64,000 nt of DNA from Actinoplanes sp. KI2 (GTDB taxonomy: Bacteria > Actinomycetota > Actinomycetes > Mycobacteriales > Micromonosporaceae): assembly GCF_025630775.1 (NCBI RefSeq), contig NZ_JAOSZE010000028.1, forward strand, positions 91,080 to 155,079. The letters are read 5' to 3'. The notes below the pieces were generated by a model. That model had not been told where the DNA came from and ran no database searches. It saw only the letters and a program-made list of their open reading frames with translations. A program made the translations under genes and the position numbers. Shown here one piece after another: positions 29,764 to 38,009 of the stretch. The first letter of the stretch is position 1. Every line of letters starts with the position of its first letter.

Positions 29764-30602
29764 CCCGCTGCCGCCGTCACGGCGATGAAGACGTCGCCGA
29801 GGGCGGCCTCCCGGGTGTGCACCGTCTGCACCCGCCCGGTGGCCAGCAGCGCCAGCAGCCCCGGATCGTCGGTGGCCGGGAACTCCGTCCGCCGGAGCAC
29901 ACCGTCCACAAGCGACTCGGCCACCACCGACGGGCGGCCGTAGGCCAGTCGCAGGTTCCGGGGCGTGTCGATCGCGACGATCCGCCCCGCGCGCATGAAG
30001 GCGACCCTGGTGCACAGCTCCTCGACCGCCGGCATGTCATGGGTGGTGAGAAAGACCGTCCGCCCCTGGTCGGCCTGGGCGCGGATCACCGCGCGTACCG
30101 CCGCCGCGTTCGCCGGGTCGAGCCCCGAGGTCGGCTCGTCCAGGAACAGCACGTCCGGCCGGTGCAGCAGGGCCCGCGCCAGGTTGAGCCGCATCTTCAT
30201 GCCCTTGGACAGCGTGGCCGCCCGCCGATCGGCCGCGTCCTGCAGCCCGACCGCCTCGATCGCCTCCGCGGGTGGCATCGGACACCGGTACAGCGCCGCG
30301 AAGGCCGCCAGATTTTCCCGCACGGTGAGCTTCGGGAAGGACGCCGGCAGCTCGAACCCGACCCCGATCCGCTCATACAGCCGCCGGCCCCAGGACGAGA
30401 CCGGCGCCCCGAGCACCGACACCGAGCCGGCGAAGTCGCGATGCTGCCCGGTGAGCACCCGCTGGGTGGTGGACTTGCCGGCCCCGTTGGGCCCGAGCAG
30501 GCCGAACACCTCCCCCGCCGGGACGGCGAAGCCGATGCCGGCCACCGCGTCGCGCGCACTCCCCGGATATCGCACCCGGAGCTCCGCGACCTCCAGAGCC
30601 AT
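29760..30602 (-). CDS. ABC exporter ATPase
   Basis: A 280-aa drug-type ABC ATPase. Walker A GPNGAGKS is at residues 37-44, the signature LSKGMKMRL near 130, Walker B VLFLDEPTSGLDP follows, and the H-loop histidine is in TTHDM. ATG 30602 is chosen so that the operator stays outside the gene; GTG 30614 and ATG 30611 are in frame. There is no clear ribosome site, so the message may be leaderless. Divergent from the TetR gene; coupled downstream to the mini-ORF and permease. Confidence 0.92.
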   Translation of the reverse strand: MALEVAELRVRYPGSARDAVAGIGFAVPAGEVFGLLGPNGAGKSTTQRVLTGQHRDFAGSVSVLGAPVSSWGRRLYERIGVGFELPASFPKLTVRENLAAFAALYRCPMPPAEAIEAVGLQDAADRRAATLSKGMKMRLNLARALLHRPDVLFLDEPTSGLDPANAAAVRAVIRAQADQGRTVFLTTHDMPAVEELCTRVAFMRAGRIVAIDTPRNLRLAYGRPSVVAESLVDGVLRRTEFPATDDPGLLALLATGRVQTVHTREAALGDVFIAVTAAAG

Positions 30603-30605
30603 TTT

Positions 30606-30621
30606 TTGCATCACGATGCAA
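30606..30621. promoter_or_regulatory. TetR operator candidate 1
   Basis: TTGCATCACGATGCAA has perfect 7-bp arms around a 2-bp centre, directly before the ATPase start. Confidence 0.7.
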
Positions 30622-30623
30622 CA

Positions 30624-30639
30624 TTACATCGGAGTGTAA
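30624..30639. promoter_or_regulatory. TetR operator candidate 2
   Basis: TTACATCGGAGTGTAA has 5-bp perfect arms. It lies 18 bp from candidate 1 in the 46-bp divergent gap, so a repressor here would control both directions. Confidence 0.55.
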
Positions 30640-30648
30640 GATCAAGCC

Positions 30649-31194
30649 ATGGGTCTGCGGGAGGAGAAGAAGGCGCGCACCCGGGCCGCGCTGGTCGGCG
30701 CGGCCGAGCGCCTGTTCGCCGAGAAGGGCTACGACGGGACCACGGTCGCCGACATCGCCGCGGCGGCGGGGGTCTCCACGCGGACGTTCTTCGGCTACTT
30801 CCGCGCGAAGGAGGATGTGCTGTTCGCCGGCGCCGACGAGCGGCTGGCCGCGCTGGCCGAGGCGTTCGGCGAGGGCACCGCCGACATGCAGGTCATCGTC
30901 GAGCGGGTGCTGGCCGCCTCGGACGACCTGGCCGGCCCCGACCGGCTCGCCGTCCTCTTCGAGCGCCCCGAGCTGCGCGCGCAGGGGATGCAGCGCCTGA
31001 TCGCCGCCCAGCGCCTGATCGCCGGCTGGCTGCGCCGCACGTATCCGGACCGGATGGACGCGACGCTGGCCGGGGCGGCGGCCGGCGCCGTCGTGGGCGC
31101 GCTGGTCGGCGCCGTCCTGGCCACCGATGCCGAGGAAGAGCCGGCCGATCGCGTACGCCGGGCGCTGGCCCTGATCGCCGGCCTCCTCACATAA
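30649..31194 (+). CDS. TetR-family regulator of the exporter
   Basis: A 181-aa repressor. The DNA-binding domain covers residues 7-55 (RTRAALVGAAERLFAEKGYDG shortened: AALVGAAERLFAEKG; ADIAAAAGVSTRTFFGYF). The C-terminal helical ligand domain is Ala-rich and unassigned. It is divergent from the exporter with two dyads in the gap, the common layout for self- and efflux-control by TetR proteins. Confidence 0.93.
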   Translation: MGLREEKKARTRAALVGAAERLFAEKGYDGTTVADIAAAAGVSTRTFFGYFRAKEDVLFAGADERLAALAEAFGEGTADMQVIVERVLAASDDLAGPDRLAVLFERPELRAQGMQRLIAAQRLIAGWLRRTYPDRMDATLAGAAAGAVVGALVGAVLATDAEEEPADRVRRALALIAGLLT

Positions 31195-31535
31195 GTGCAC
31201 GCCCGCGCCAGCCCTGATCGCCGGCGTCCTCGCGGGACGACATGTACCGCCCGGGCGTGGTGCCGAACGCAGCCCGCCGAATCAGCCCACCCAGGACCGA
31301 CCGTGCCGCCCGCCGAATCAGCCCACCCAGGACCGGCCTTGCCGGGCCGGCGAATCAGCAGCACACCCGTGACCGACCGCGTCCGCGTCCGCATCCGCCG
31401 GCCGCGCGGCCGGGTGAGGCGTCTCGGCACCGGCAACCCGTCGGTCCGGCGGGAATCCGGCGGTCCGGCGGGAATCCGGCGGTCCGGCGGGAATCCGGCG
31501 GTCCGGCGGGAATCCGGCGGTCCGGCGGGAACCCC
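31195..31535. repeat. Non-coding region with 36-bp and 19-bp tandem repeats
   Basis: No credible gene lies in these 341 bp. Two 36-bp units with CCGCCGAATCAGCCCACC begin at 31272 and 31308, with a diverged third near 31344. From 31443 to 31530 there are four exact 19-bp units (GGTCCGGCGGGAATCCGGC) and a partial fifth. The 19-bp length would break any reading frame, so this block is non-coding. It lies between the convergent tetR and STAS genes. Confidence 0.88.
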
Positions 31536-32438
31536 TCAGTCAGGCGGCGCCACCGTGAGGCCGGCTACCCCGCCGGCGCCGTGGAAGTCGAGCAACCGGC
31601 GCAGCGGCGGCGAGACCCCGACCAGCCGCAGCGGCCCGCGGGCGGCCGCCTCGATCAGGATCCGGGAGCCCGCGGTGTCCGCGAAGGCCAGCCCGGACAC
31701 GTCCACGGTCGCCGCCGGCCCGTCGTCGAACAGGTGCTCGATCATCGTCCGCAGCGCCTCCCGGTTGGACCGGTCGACCTCGCCGGCCAGCCGCAGGCCG
31801 TACGGGTCGTGGGTGCGCCGGGCCCGAAGCGAGGACCGCGGCTCGAACGGGACGCGGGCGGCGACCGCGCCCGGGTGCGCCCAGCCGAGCCGGCGCAGGG
31901 CGAGCGGGTCGAACCGGCGCCGGTCGTACGCGCAGACCGCGGCCACGTACTCGTCCAGGAAGAACGCGTTGACCTGGGCCTCGTACCACGGCAGCCGCTC
32001 GGCCCCGGGCACCCGGCGGCTGGCCCAGGTCATGTCGGCGACCATCCGGATGCCGGGGTAGCCGGCCGCCCGGATGCGGGCGATCTCGCCGCGCCACAGC
32101 TCCAGCGTGGCCTCCGGGTCGAAGACGCCACCGGGCAGGTAGACGGCCTCGGCGGGGATCGCCTGCAGCAGGTGCTCCTCGACGGCGGCGCGGCCGTCGA
32201 CGCCGTGGCGTTCCAGCCCGTCCAGCAGGGCCTCGGGGTCGTCGCCGCAGTAGACCACGCGATGCCGGGCGCTCAGGCCGGCGCGCACGAAACCCGCGAT
32301 CGCCTCGATCCGGGTGGCGTCGTCGTCGACGGTCCAGCACACATGATCGCCGGGGGCGACCTGGCCAAGCAGCGGTGACCCGCCCACAACTCTCCCCAAT
32401 CGATGGCGGGTGGCGGGGTGCTGAACCACGGTACCCAC
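31536..32438 (-). CDS. MEDS-STAS sensory protein
   Basis: A 300-aa soluble protein. The N-terminal MEDS domain (about residues 25-180; GDHVCWTVDDD, HRVVYCGDDPEALLDGL, IRMVADMTWA) is a DcmR-type sensory domain found in regulators of one-carbon and stress responses. The C-terminal STAS domain (about 215-300; LAGEVDRSNREAL, ATVDVSGLAFADTAG) has the aspartate/serine-type loop of anti-sigma antagonists, with SGLAFADTAGSR replacing the usual phosphorylatable serine by alanine or threonine. A role in partner switching with an anti-sigma kinase is inferred; no partner is adjacent. Confidence 0.82.
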   Translation of the reverse strand: MGTVVQHPATRHRLGRVVGGSPLLGQVAPGDHVCWTVDDDATRIEAIAGFVRAGLSARHRVVYCGDDPEALLDGLERHGVDGRAAVEEHLLQAIPAEAVYLPGGVFDPEATLELWRGEIARIRAAGYPGIRMVADMTWASRRVPGAERLPWYEAQVNAFFLDEYVAAVCAYDRRRFDPLALRRLGWAHPGAVAARVPFEPRSSLRARRTHDPYGLRLAGEVDRSNREALRTMIEHLFDDGPAATVDVSGLAFADTAGSRILIEAAARGPLRLVGVSPPLRRLLDFHGAGGVAGLTVAPPD

Positions 32439-32481
32439 AACGCAGGGCGACGGCGCTACCCCGCGAGGGTGACAATCGAGA

Positions 32482-33648
32482 TCAGGTGGCGGACACCCAG
32501 GTCGGGTGTGCGGCGGCGAACTGACCGACCGTGTCGTCCTTGGCCGCCTCCAGCAGCTGCAGGCTGTCCGGGCTGAGGATCTCGACCTCGCCGATGCCGG
32601 GCACCGACTTCGGGTTGAACTTCCCCTCGTTCGTCTTGATCGTGACCAGGTCGGTCGGCCGGATCCCCTTCATCGCGAACGCCCAGTCCTCCAGCGAGAT
32701 GCCGCCGGAGTCGACCGTCATGGTCGAGCCGATCGCCTTGATCAGGCCGGGCAGCTTGGTCGGCGAGGAGAGTCCGTCCTTCACCGCCTGGTTGATGATC
32801 GCCTTGAAGAACTGCTGCTGGTGACGCTGCCGGCCGTAGTCGAAGTCCTTGTTCGCGAGCAGGTCGCGCTGGCGGACGAAGTCGAGCGCCTCGGCCGGGG
32901 TGAAGCAGTGGTTGCCCTTGGCGTAGAACTTCGCGGTCACCCCGCGGATCTTGGCCTTGAGCGTGCCGTCCGGGTTGATCTTGTACGGCGCGGCCGGCTT
33001 GCCGGTCTTGTCGTTGATCCCGGCGTGGATCGAGGTGGTGTCCTCGTCCACGTACATGCAGACCTTGCCGAGCACGTTGACCACGTTCTTGAAGCCCTCG
33101 AAGTCGATGATCGCGCCGGCGTCCGGGGCGATCCCGGTCAACTCCTTGACCGTGAGGGTGAGCAGCTCGAAGCCGTGGGACAGCGCGGCCGGTCCGGTCA
33201 GGCCCCGGCTGCCGAAGAAGAACGCCGAATTGATCTTGTTTTTCCCACCGGCGAACTTCTGCACCCCGTTGTCGTACGCCGGGATCGGCACGTAGCTGTC
33301 CCGGGGCAACGAGATCATGTAGCCCGACTCGTGGCCGGCCGGGATGTGCAGCAGGATGATCGAGTCGGACCGGGTGCCCGCGGTGGGCAGCGCGTTCTTC
33401 CGCGCGTCGATGCCGACCAGCAGGATGTTCTTCGCCCCGGTGATCGTCGCGTGCTTGACCTTCTTGGCGGCACCGGCACCGAGCAGGTCCTGCTGGGCCA
33501 CCGTCCGGGTCGCCGCACCCAACGTCGCCTGGATGGCCACCGCCGAACCGCCGCCGACTATCGCCAGCAGGGCGCCGAGACTGATGCACCAGAGGGCCCA
33601 GCGGGGACTGCGGCGGCGTCGTGCGCGGGCGGTCCGTCTCAAGGTCAT
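32482..33648 (-). CDS. LytR-CpsA-Psr (LCP) glycopolymer ligase
   Basis: A 388-aa membrane-anchored enzyme that attaches teichoic-acid-like or other glycopolymers to peptidoglycan. A basic cytoplasmic tail (RRTARARRRR) precedes one helix (residues 18-42). The LCP domain has NILLVGIDAR, RSDSIILLHIP, ISLPRDSYV and KINSAFFFG, with the arginine and aspartate residues that bind polyprenyl phosphate. AAGGAG abuts ATG 33648; the in-frame TTG at 33642 is better spaced and could be the true start. Divergent from two glycosyltransferase genes. Confidence 0.93.
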   Translation of the reverse strand: MTLRRTARARRRRSPRWALWCISLGALLAIVGGGSAVAIQATLGAATRTVAQQDLLGAGAAKKVKHATITGAKNILLVGIDARKNALPTAGTRSDSIILLHIPAGHESGYMISLPRDSYVPIPAYDNGVQKFAGGKNKINSAFFFGSRGLTGPAALSHGFELLTLTVKELTGIAPDAGAIIDFEGFKNVVNVLGKVCMYVDEDTTSIHAGINDKTGKPAAPYKINPDGTLKAKIRGVTAKFYAKGNHCFTPAEALDFVRQRDLLANKDFDYGRQRHQQQFFKAIINQAVKDGLSSPTKLPGLIKAIGSTMTVDSGGISLEDWAFAMKGIRPTDLVTIKTNEGKFNPKSVPGIGEVEILSPDSLQLLEAAKDDTVGQFAAAHPTWVSAT

Positions 33649-33859
33649 CTCCTTCTGCGCGACATCCTTCCTCGTTAGCTACGGACGTCGGGGCCCCGGA
33701 GATCGGTTACCGGGATGGGAGTTTCGTGAGAAATCTCTGGCAAGGTCCTGAGGATTCCGCCCACTTCGTCCCACCGCAGCCCGCCGTTAACCCGCCGTCC
33801 GCCTGCCGCACCTATCGTCCGACCGGCTCGCTGTCCCCTTTCGCGTTAGCAGGTCACCC

Positions 33860-34834
33860 ATGTCGACACCGCCGGACGTCAGCGTCGTCATCCCGACGCT
33901 CAACCGCCCGGACCTGGCCGTCCGCGCCGTCCACAGTGCTCTCGCGCAGACCCACCGGGCGCTCGAGGTGATCGTCGTGGTGGACGGGCCCGACCCGGCC
34001 ACCGAGGCGGCACTGGCCCGGGTTCCCGACCCGCGGCTGCGCGTGCTGGTGCTGGCCGAGCGCGGCAAGGCGCCGAACGCGCGGAACCAGGGCGCGCTGG
34101 CCGCCACCGGCCGCTGGACCGCCCTGCTCGACGACGACGACGAGTGGCTGCCCCACAAGATCGAAACGCAGCTCGAGCTGGCCGCCACCGCCGGGAAGGC
34201 GTCCCCGGTGGTCGCCACCCGGATGATCAGCCGCTCGCCGCGTGCCGACAACGTGATGCCGCGCCGGCTGCCGGCCCCCGGCGAGCCGCTCAGCGAGTAC
34301 TTCACCGTCCGCCGTGGCCTGTTCTACGGCGACGGCTTCATCCAGACCTCGACGATCATGGCGCCGACCGAGCTGCTGCGCCGGGTGCCGTTCACCGTGG
34401 GGCTGCGCCGCCAGCAGGAGCTGGACTGGGCGCTGCGGGCGGTCCGGGAGCCCGATGTCGAGCTGCTCTACGCCGACGAGCCGCTCGTGGTCTGGCATCA
34501 GGACGAGGACCGGGACCGGATCAGCCTGCAGAACCCGTGGGAGGAGCAGCTGGCCTGGTTGCGGGCCAACCGGGAGCTGTTCACGCCGCGCGCCTATGCT
34601 GCGTTCACGATGAGTGTGCTCAGCTCGATGGCCGCGCCGACCCGCAGCGGGAAGGTGTTCCGGTCCCTGCTCGCCGAGGCGCGCACCCACGGGCGGCCCG
34701 GTCCGCTCGACTACGTGACGTTCCTGCAGATCTGGACGTTGCCGCCGGCCGTGCGGGCGCGCGTACGCGACCTGATCGTCGGGCGCTCGGCCAAGGCCGA
34801 CAAATCGGAGAATTCGGAAAAGGTCGATGCCTGA
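33860..34834 (+). CDS. Family 2 glycosyltransferase
   Basis: A 324-aa GT-A enzyme. The nucleotide-sugar site opens with VSVVIPTLNRPDL; APNARNQGALAATG and the metal-binding DDDDEWLP (about residue 92) follow. No membrane helix is seen. It overlaps the next glycosyltransferase by 8 bp, so the two are coupled. Acceptor unknown; the adjacent LCP gene suggests a wall glycopolymer. Confidence 0.9.
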   Translation: MSTPPDVSVVIPTLNRPDLAVRAVHSALAQTHRALEVIVVVDGPDPATEAALARVPDPRLRVLVLAERGKAPNARNQGALAATGRWTALLDDDDEWLPHKIETQLELAATAGKASPVVATRMISRSPRADNVMPRRLPAPGEPLSEYFTVRRGLFYGDGFIQTSTIMAPTELLRRVPFTVGLRRQQELDWALRAVREPDVELLYADEPLVVWHQDEDRDRISLQNPWEEQLAWLRANRELFTPRAYAAFTMSVLSSMAAPTRSGKVFRSLLAEARTHGRPGPLDYVTFLQIWTLPPAVRARVRDLIVGRSAKADKSENSEKVDA

Positions 34835-35954
34835 GCCGCGGGTCGCCATCTGGCGCAGCGCCATGCTCGGCGGCTCCGAGACGTTCGTGCGCAACCAGGG
34901 CGACGCGCTCGGCCGCTGGCGGCCGGTCTACGTCGGGGCCACCAAGGTCGACTCGGCGGTCTCCCGGGACAGCGACCTCATCGCGTACCCGTCGCCGGCC
35001 GACCGCAACGCCTTCCTCCGGCTGCGCCTGACCGGCGGCTCGCCGCGCCTGCGCCGGCTGCTCGACGAGGTCTCCCCCGCTCTCGTGCACGCCCACTTCG
35101 GCGGCGACGGCTGGCTGGTCAGCGGCGAGGCGAAGCGACTGCGCCTGCCGCTGATCGTCACCGTGCACGGCCACGACGTGACCCGACAGCCGGCCGGCAC
35201 CGGCGCGCACGGCGTCCGCTACCGCCGCAACCTGCGCACGGTCTTCGGCCGGGCCGCGCTCGTCCTGGCCGTCTCCGAGGTGATCCGCTCGAAGGCGATC
35301 GGCTGGGGCGCCGACCCCGCCAAGGTCCGCGTGCACTACACCGGTGTGCGGATCCCGCCGGCCCCCGACCCGGTCGCGAAGCAGTGGGACGTGGTCTTCA
35401 TCGGCCGCTTCGTCGAGAAGAAGGGCGTCGACGACCTGCTGGCCGCCCTCGCCGGCCTGGCGCCCGCGCGCCCGAGGGCGGTGTTCATCGGCGCCGGGCC
35501 GTTGCTTCCCGGCATGCGTGCGTACGCCCGGGAACTCGGCGTCGACGCCACCTTCCTCGGCATGCAGCCCCCGGACGAGGTGCGCCGGGTGCTGCTGGCG
35601 TCCCGGCTGCTGGCCGCACCGAGCCGCACGGCCAGGGACGGCGACACCGAGGGCCTGCCCACCACGGTGATGGAGGCGGCGGCGCTGGGCCTCCCGGTGG
35701 TGTCCACCCAGCACAGCGGCATCCCGGAGGCGGTGGTGGACGGCGAGACCGGGCTGCTCTCGGCCGAGGGCGACCGGGTGGGCCTGGCCGCCAACCTGTC
35801 CCGCCTGCTCGGCGACGAGAGCCTGCGCGACCGTCTGGGGCAGCAGGCCCGCGCCCTGATGACGGCGCGGTTCGACCTGATGAAGCAGACCGCCCGCCTG
35901 GAGGACATCTACGACGAGGTGCTCGCCGGGGCGCAGCGCTCTACCGGCCGTTGA
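34827..35954 (+). CDS. Family 4-type glycosyltransferase (GT-B)
   Basis: A 375-aa retaining GT-B enzyme. N-domain features are MLGGSETFVRNQ and VHAHFGGDGW; the C-domain has FIGRFVEKKGVDDLL and the nucleotide-sugar motif EGLPTTVMEAAALGLPVV with the conserved EX7E arrangement. Its 3' end overlaps the convergent DUF4190 gene by 14 bp. Confidence 0.93.
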   Translation: MPEPRVAIWRSAMLGGSETFVRNQGDALGRWRPVYVGATKVDSAVSRDSDLIAYPSPADRNAFLRLRLTGGSPRLRRLLDEVSPALVHAHFGGDGWLVSGEAKRLRLPLIVTVHGHDVTRQPAGTGAHGVRYRRNLRTVFGRAALVLAVSEVIRSKAIGWGADPAKVRVHYTGVRIPPAPDPVAKQWDVVFIGRFVEKKGVDDLLAALAGLAPARPRAVFIGAGPLLPGMRAYARELGVDATFLGMQPPDEVRRVLLASRLLAAPSRTARDGDTEGLPTTVMEAAALGLPVVSTQHSGIPEAVVDGETGLLSAEGDRVGLAANLSRLLGDESLRDRLGQQARALMTARFDLMKQTARLEDIYDEVLAGAQRSTGR

Positions 35955-36519
35955 GGAACTCGAAGGCCGCCTGGCTGAAGACGGAATCCAGGAACCACAG
36001 GACGGCCAGGGCCAGGCCGACGTAGCCCAGGACCAGGCCGGCGATCCCCATGCCCCGGCCGGCCTTGGCGCCGTCCTTGGTCTCGTTCAGGCCCAGGTGG
36101 CCGAAGACGACCGCGAGGATGCACGGGATGCCGAGGACGCACCAGCCGATCAGCAGTCCGAAGATGCCCAGCACCAGCGAGGCCACCGACCAGTTGGAGG
36201 TCGGCCGCGCGGCGGGCATGCCGAACGGCATGTACGGCGGCGGATAGCCGGGAAACTGAGGCGGGTAGGCCGGCGGCGTCTGATAGATCGGGGGCGGCTG
36301 GTAAGCCGGGGGCGGCTGGTAAGCCGGGGGCGGCTGATAGGCCGGGGGCGGCTGGTAAGCCGGGGGCGGCTGGTAAGCCGGGATCGCCGGTGGGAGCGGC
36401 GGGGGCGCCGCGGTGGGATCGGCCGGCGGAGGATCGACGCTGTTGGTGTGACCGTCCTGGTTGGCTCCGAGGCTCGCGGTGGGATCGTCCGGGGACGGCG
36501 GTGTTGCTGGGTGGGACAT
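35941..36519 (-). CDS. DUF4190 membrane protein with Pro/Tyr repeats
   Basis: A 192-aa protein. The first 105 residues are a Pro-rich cytoplasmic tail with five or more AYQPPP repeats. A DUF4190 domain follows (NWSVASLVLGIFGLL; CILAVVFGHLGL), with three predicted helices. The family is small and of unknown function. ATG 36519 is chosen; no better start exists in the frame before the helices. Tail repeats suggest protein-protein contacts (inference). Confidence 0.85.
   Translation of the reverse strand: MSHPATPPSPDDPTASLGANQDGHTNSVDPPPADPTAAPPPLPPAIPAYQPPPAYQPPPAYQPPPAYQPPPAYQPPPIYQTPPAYPPQFPGYPPPYMPFGMPAARPTSNWSVASLVLGIFGLLIGWCVLGIPCILAVVFGHLGLNETKDGAKAGRGMGIAGLVLGYVGLALAVLWFLDSVFSQAAFEFLNGR
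36290..36379 (-). repeat. 18-bp tandem repeats encoding AYQPPP
   Basis: Five contiguous 18-bp units; four are identical (GGGGGCGGCTGGTAAGCC) and the third differs at two bases. Confidence 0.93.
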
Positions 36520-36593
36520 GACTCTCCGAGACTCGGGCCGGGTGACCGGACAATGCTGCCGGGTGTGATCGTTCCGGGCCAGTCTCCGAACGG

Positions 36594-38009
36594 CTACGAA
36601 GATCGGCCGGTCCGCTGCACGACCGCCCGCACCGCGCGCCGGCCGGCCTTCAGACCGCCGACCAGTGTGTTCGCCGCCCGGCCGGGAACAGTCGCGGACA
36701 GCAGGGCGTTCATCTGACGGACCCGTTTGAGCTCCGCGTCCCGGCTCGCGATCGTCCGCTCGTAGAACTCGTGCTTGGCCCGCGCGTCGGCCAGGTCCCG
36801 CACCAGCCGGTCCCGCTCGACCCGCAGCTCGCGGATCGACCCGGCGTCCGGGCGCGGCTCGCCGGCCGCCGGCACGGTGCGCGGGTCGAGCTCCCGGCCG
36901 GTCATCCCGGCCAGCAGCGCGGTCAGCTCGGCCTCGTCGGCCGGGCCCGGCCACAGGCCGGCGTATCCACCGCCGATCAGCTCGGCGGCCAGCGAGCGCA
37001 GCGCCGCCACCGGGGTCGACGGCGCGGCCAGGCCGTGGCATGCCCCGGCGGCGTCGACCACCACCTGACCGGCCGGCACCCCGGCGGCCGGGCCGCCCTG
37101 CCAGGCGGTCAGCAACTCGCGGACGGCCGGAAGGGAGCGCCGGCCGCAGGCCGCCAGCACCAGATCCGCCAGGGTGCGACCGGCCGGGACCGGCGTGCCG
37201 TCGCCCCGCAGCCACCCGCCGCGGTCCAGCCGCATCGGGCCCGACGGCAGCACGGCGGCCGGCCCGGCGGGAATGTCCCCGGCCAGCAGGATCCAGCCGG
37301 GCGCGAGCTGCGCGGCGAGGCCGTGCCGGAGGGCCCCGGTGACCAGCCGGTCGGGGTCGGCGAGCCGCTCGCCGGCCGGCCAGGCGGCGCTCAGCGTGGC
37401 GCCGAGGAAGCCCCGCAGGCCCGGGTCGGCCAGCACCTCCGCGCCGAGCAGGGCGCCCGGGTAGGCGGCGTACTCGCGAACCACCGGGCACCCGGCCGCG
37501 GCCAGCCGCGAGTGCAGGCCGGCCGGGGTGACCGGGCCGTCGGCGGCCACCCAGTCGGTGTCGGCGGCCTCGGCGGGCAGGGCGAGGAGCCGGTCCAGGC
37601 CGAACTCGTTCGGCACGCCGAGCAGCAGCCGCCCACCGGGCTGGAGCACGGCGAGCAGCAGCCCGAGCGTCTCCTCCCAGCTCAGGTCGGGCGCCTCGGG
37701 GGTGAGGAGCCGGCCGAGCCCGTCGAGCGCGACGACGGTGTCGAAGGCCGGCTCGGCGGCGAGCTTCTCCAGGCTCCCGCACAGCACGGTGCGGCCCGGT
37801 CCGTCGAGGGCCTCGGCGTCGGCCACGCCGCGGACCAGCACCGTGGCGCCGGCCGGGAGCAGCGCGGGGTCGTGCGGGCCGGCCACCAGCGTGCGGCCCG
37901 GCTCGCCCGGCAGCAGGGGCGCGGCCAGCGCGGCGGCGAGCGGCGCCGGGCCGTGTGCGCCGGACAGGTCGGACCAGTGCAGCATCTCGCCGCCGATCAG
38001 CCGAGTCAT
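36594..38009 (-). CDS. Methyltransferase-like protein with C-terminal coiled coil
   Basis: A 471-aa protein. Residues 1-200 resemble a class I SAM methyltransferase fold: VLVRGVADAEALDG, FDTVVALDGLGRL and VLQPGGRLLLGVPNEFG match the second, fourth and fifth strand segments. The glycine-rich SAM loop is not clear, so activity is uncertain. The middle is unassigned. Residues 405-445 form a coiled coil (RVERDRLVRDLADARAKHEF). Its ATG overlaps the upstream gene's stop by 4 bp. Proteins of this type occur in surface-glycan clusters (inference). Confidence 0.6.
   Translation of the reverse strand: MTRLIGGEMLHWSDLSGAHGPAPLAAALAAPLLPGEPGRTLVAGPHDPALLPAGATVLVRGVADAEALDGPGRTVLCGSLEKLAAEPAFDTVVALDGLGRLLTPEAPDLSWEETLGLLLAVLQPGGRLLLGVPNEFGLDRLLALPAEAADTDWVAADGPVTPAGLHSRLAAAGCPVVREYAAYPGALLGAEVLADPGLRGFLGATLSAAWPAGERLADPDRLVTGALRHGLAAQLAPGWILLAGDIPAGPAAVLPSGPMRLDRGGWLRGDGTPVPAGRTLADLVLAACGRRSLPAVRELLTAWQGGPAAGVPAGQVVVDAAGACHGLAAPSTPVAALRSLAAELIGGGYAGLWPGPADEAELTALLAGMTGRELDPRTVPAAGEPRPDAGSIRELRVERDRLVRDLADARAKHEFYERTIASRDAELKRVRQMNALLSATVPGRAANTLVGGLKAGRRAVRAVVQRTGRSS

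Noticed and set aside
31443..31530. Possible coding repeat (R-S-G-G-N-P-type peptide)
   Set aside because: The 19-bp unit shifts frame at every copy, so no stable peptide results.
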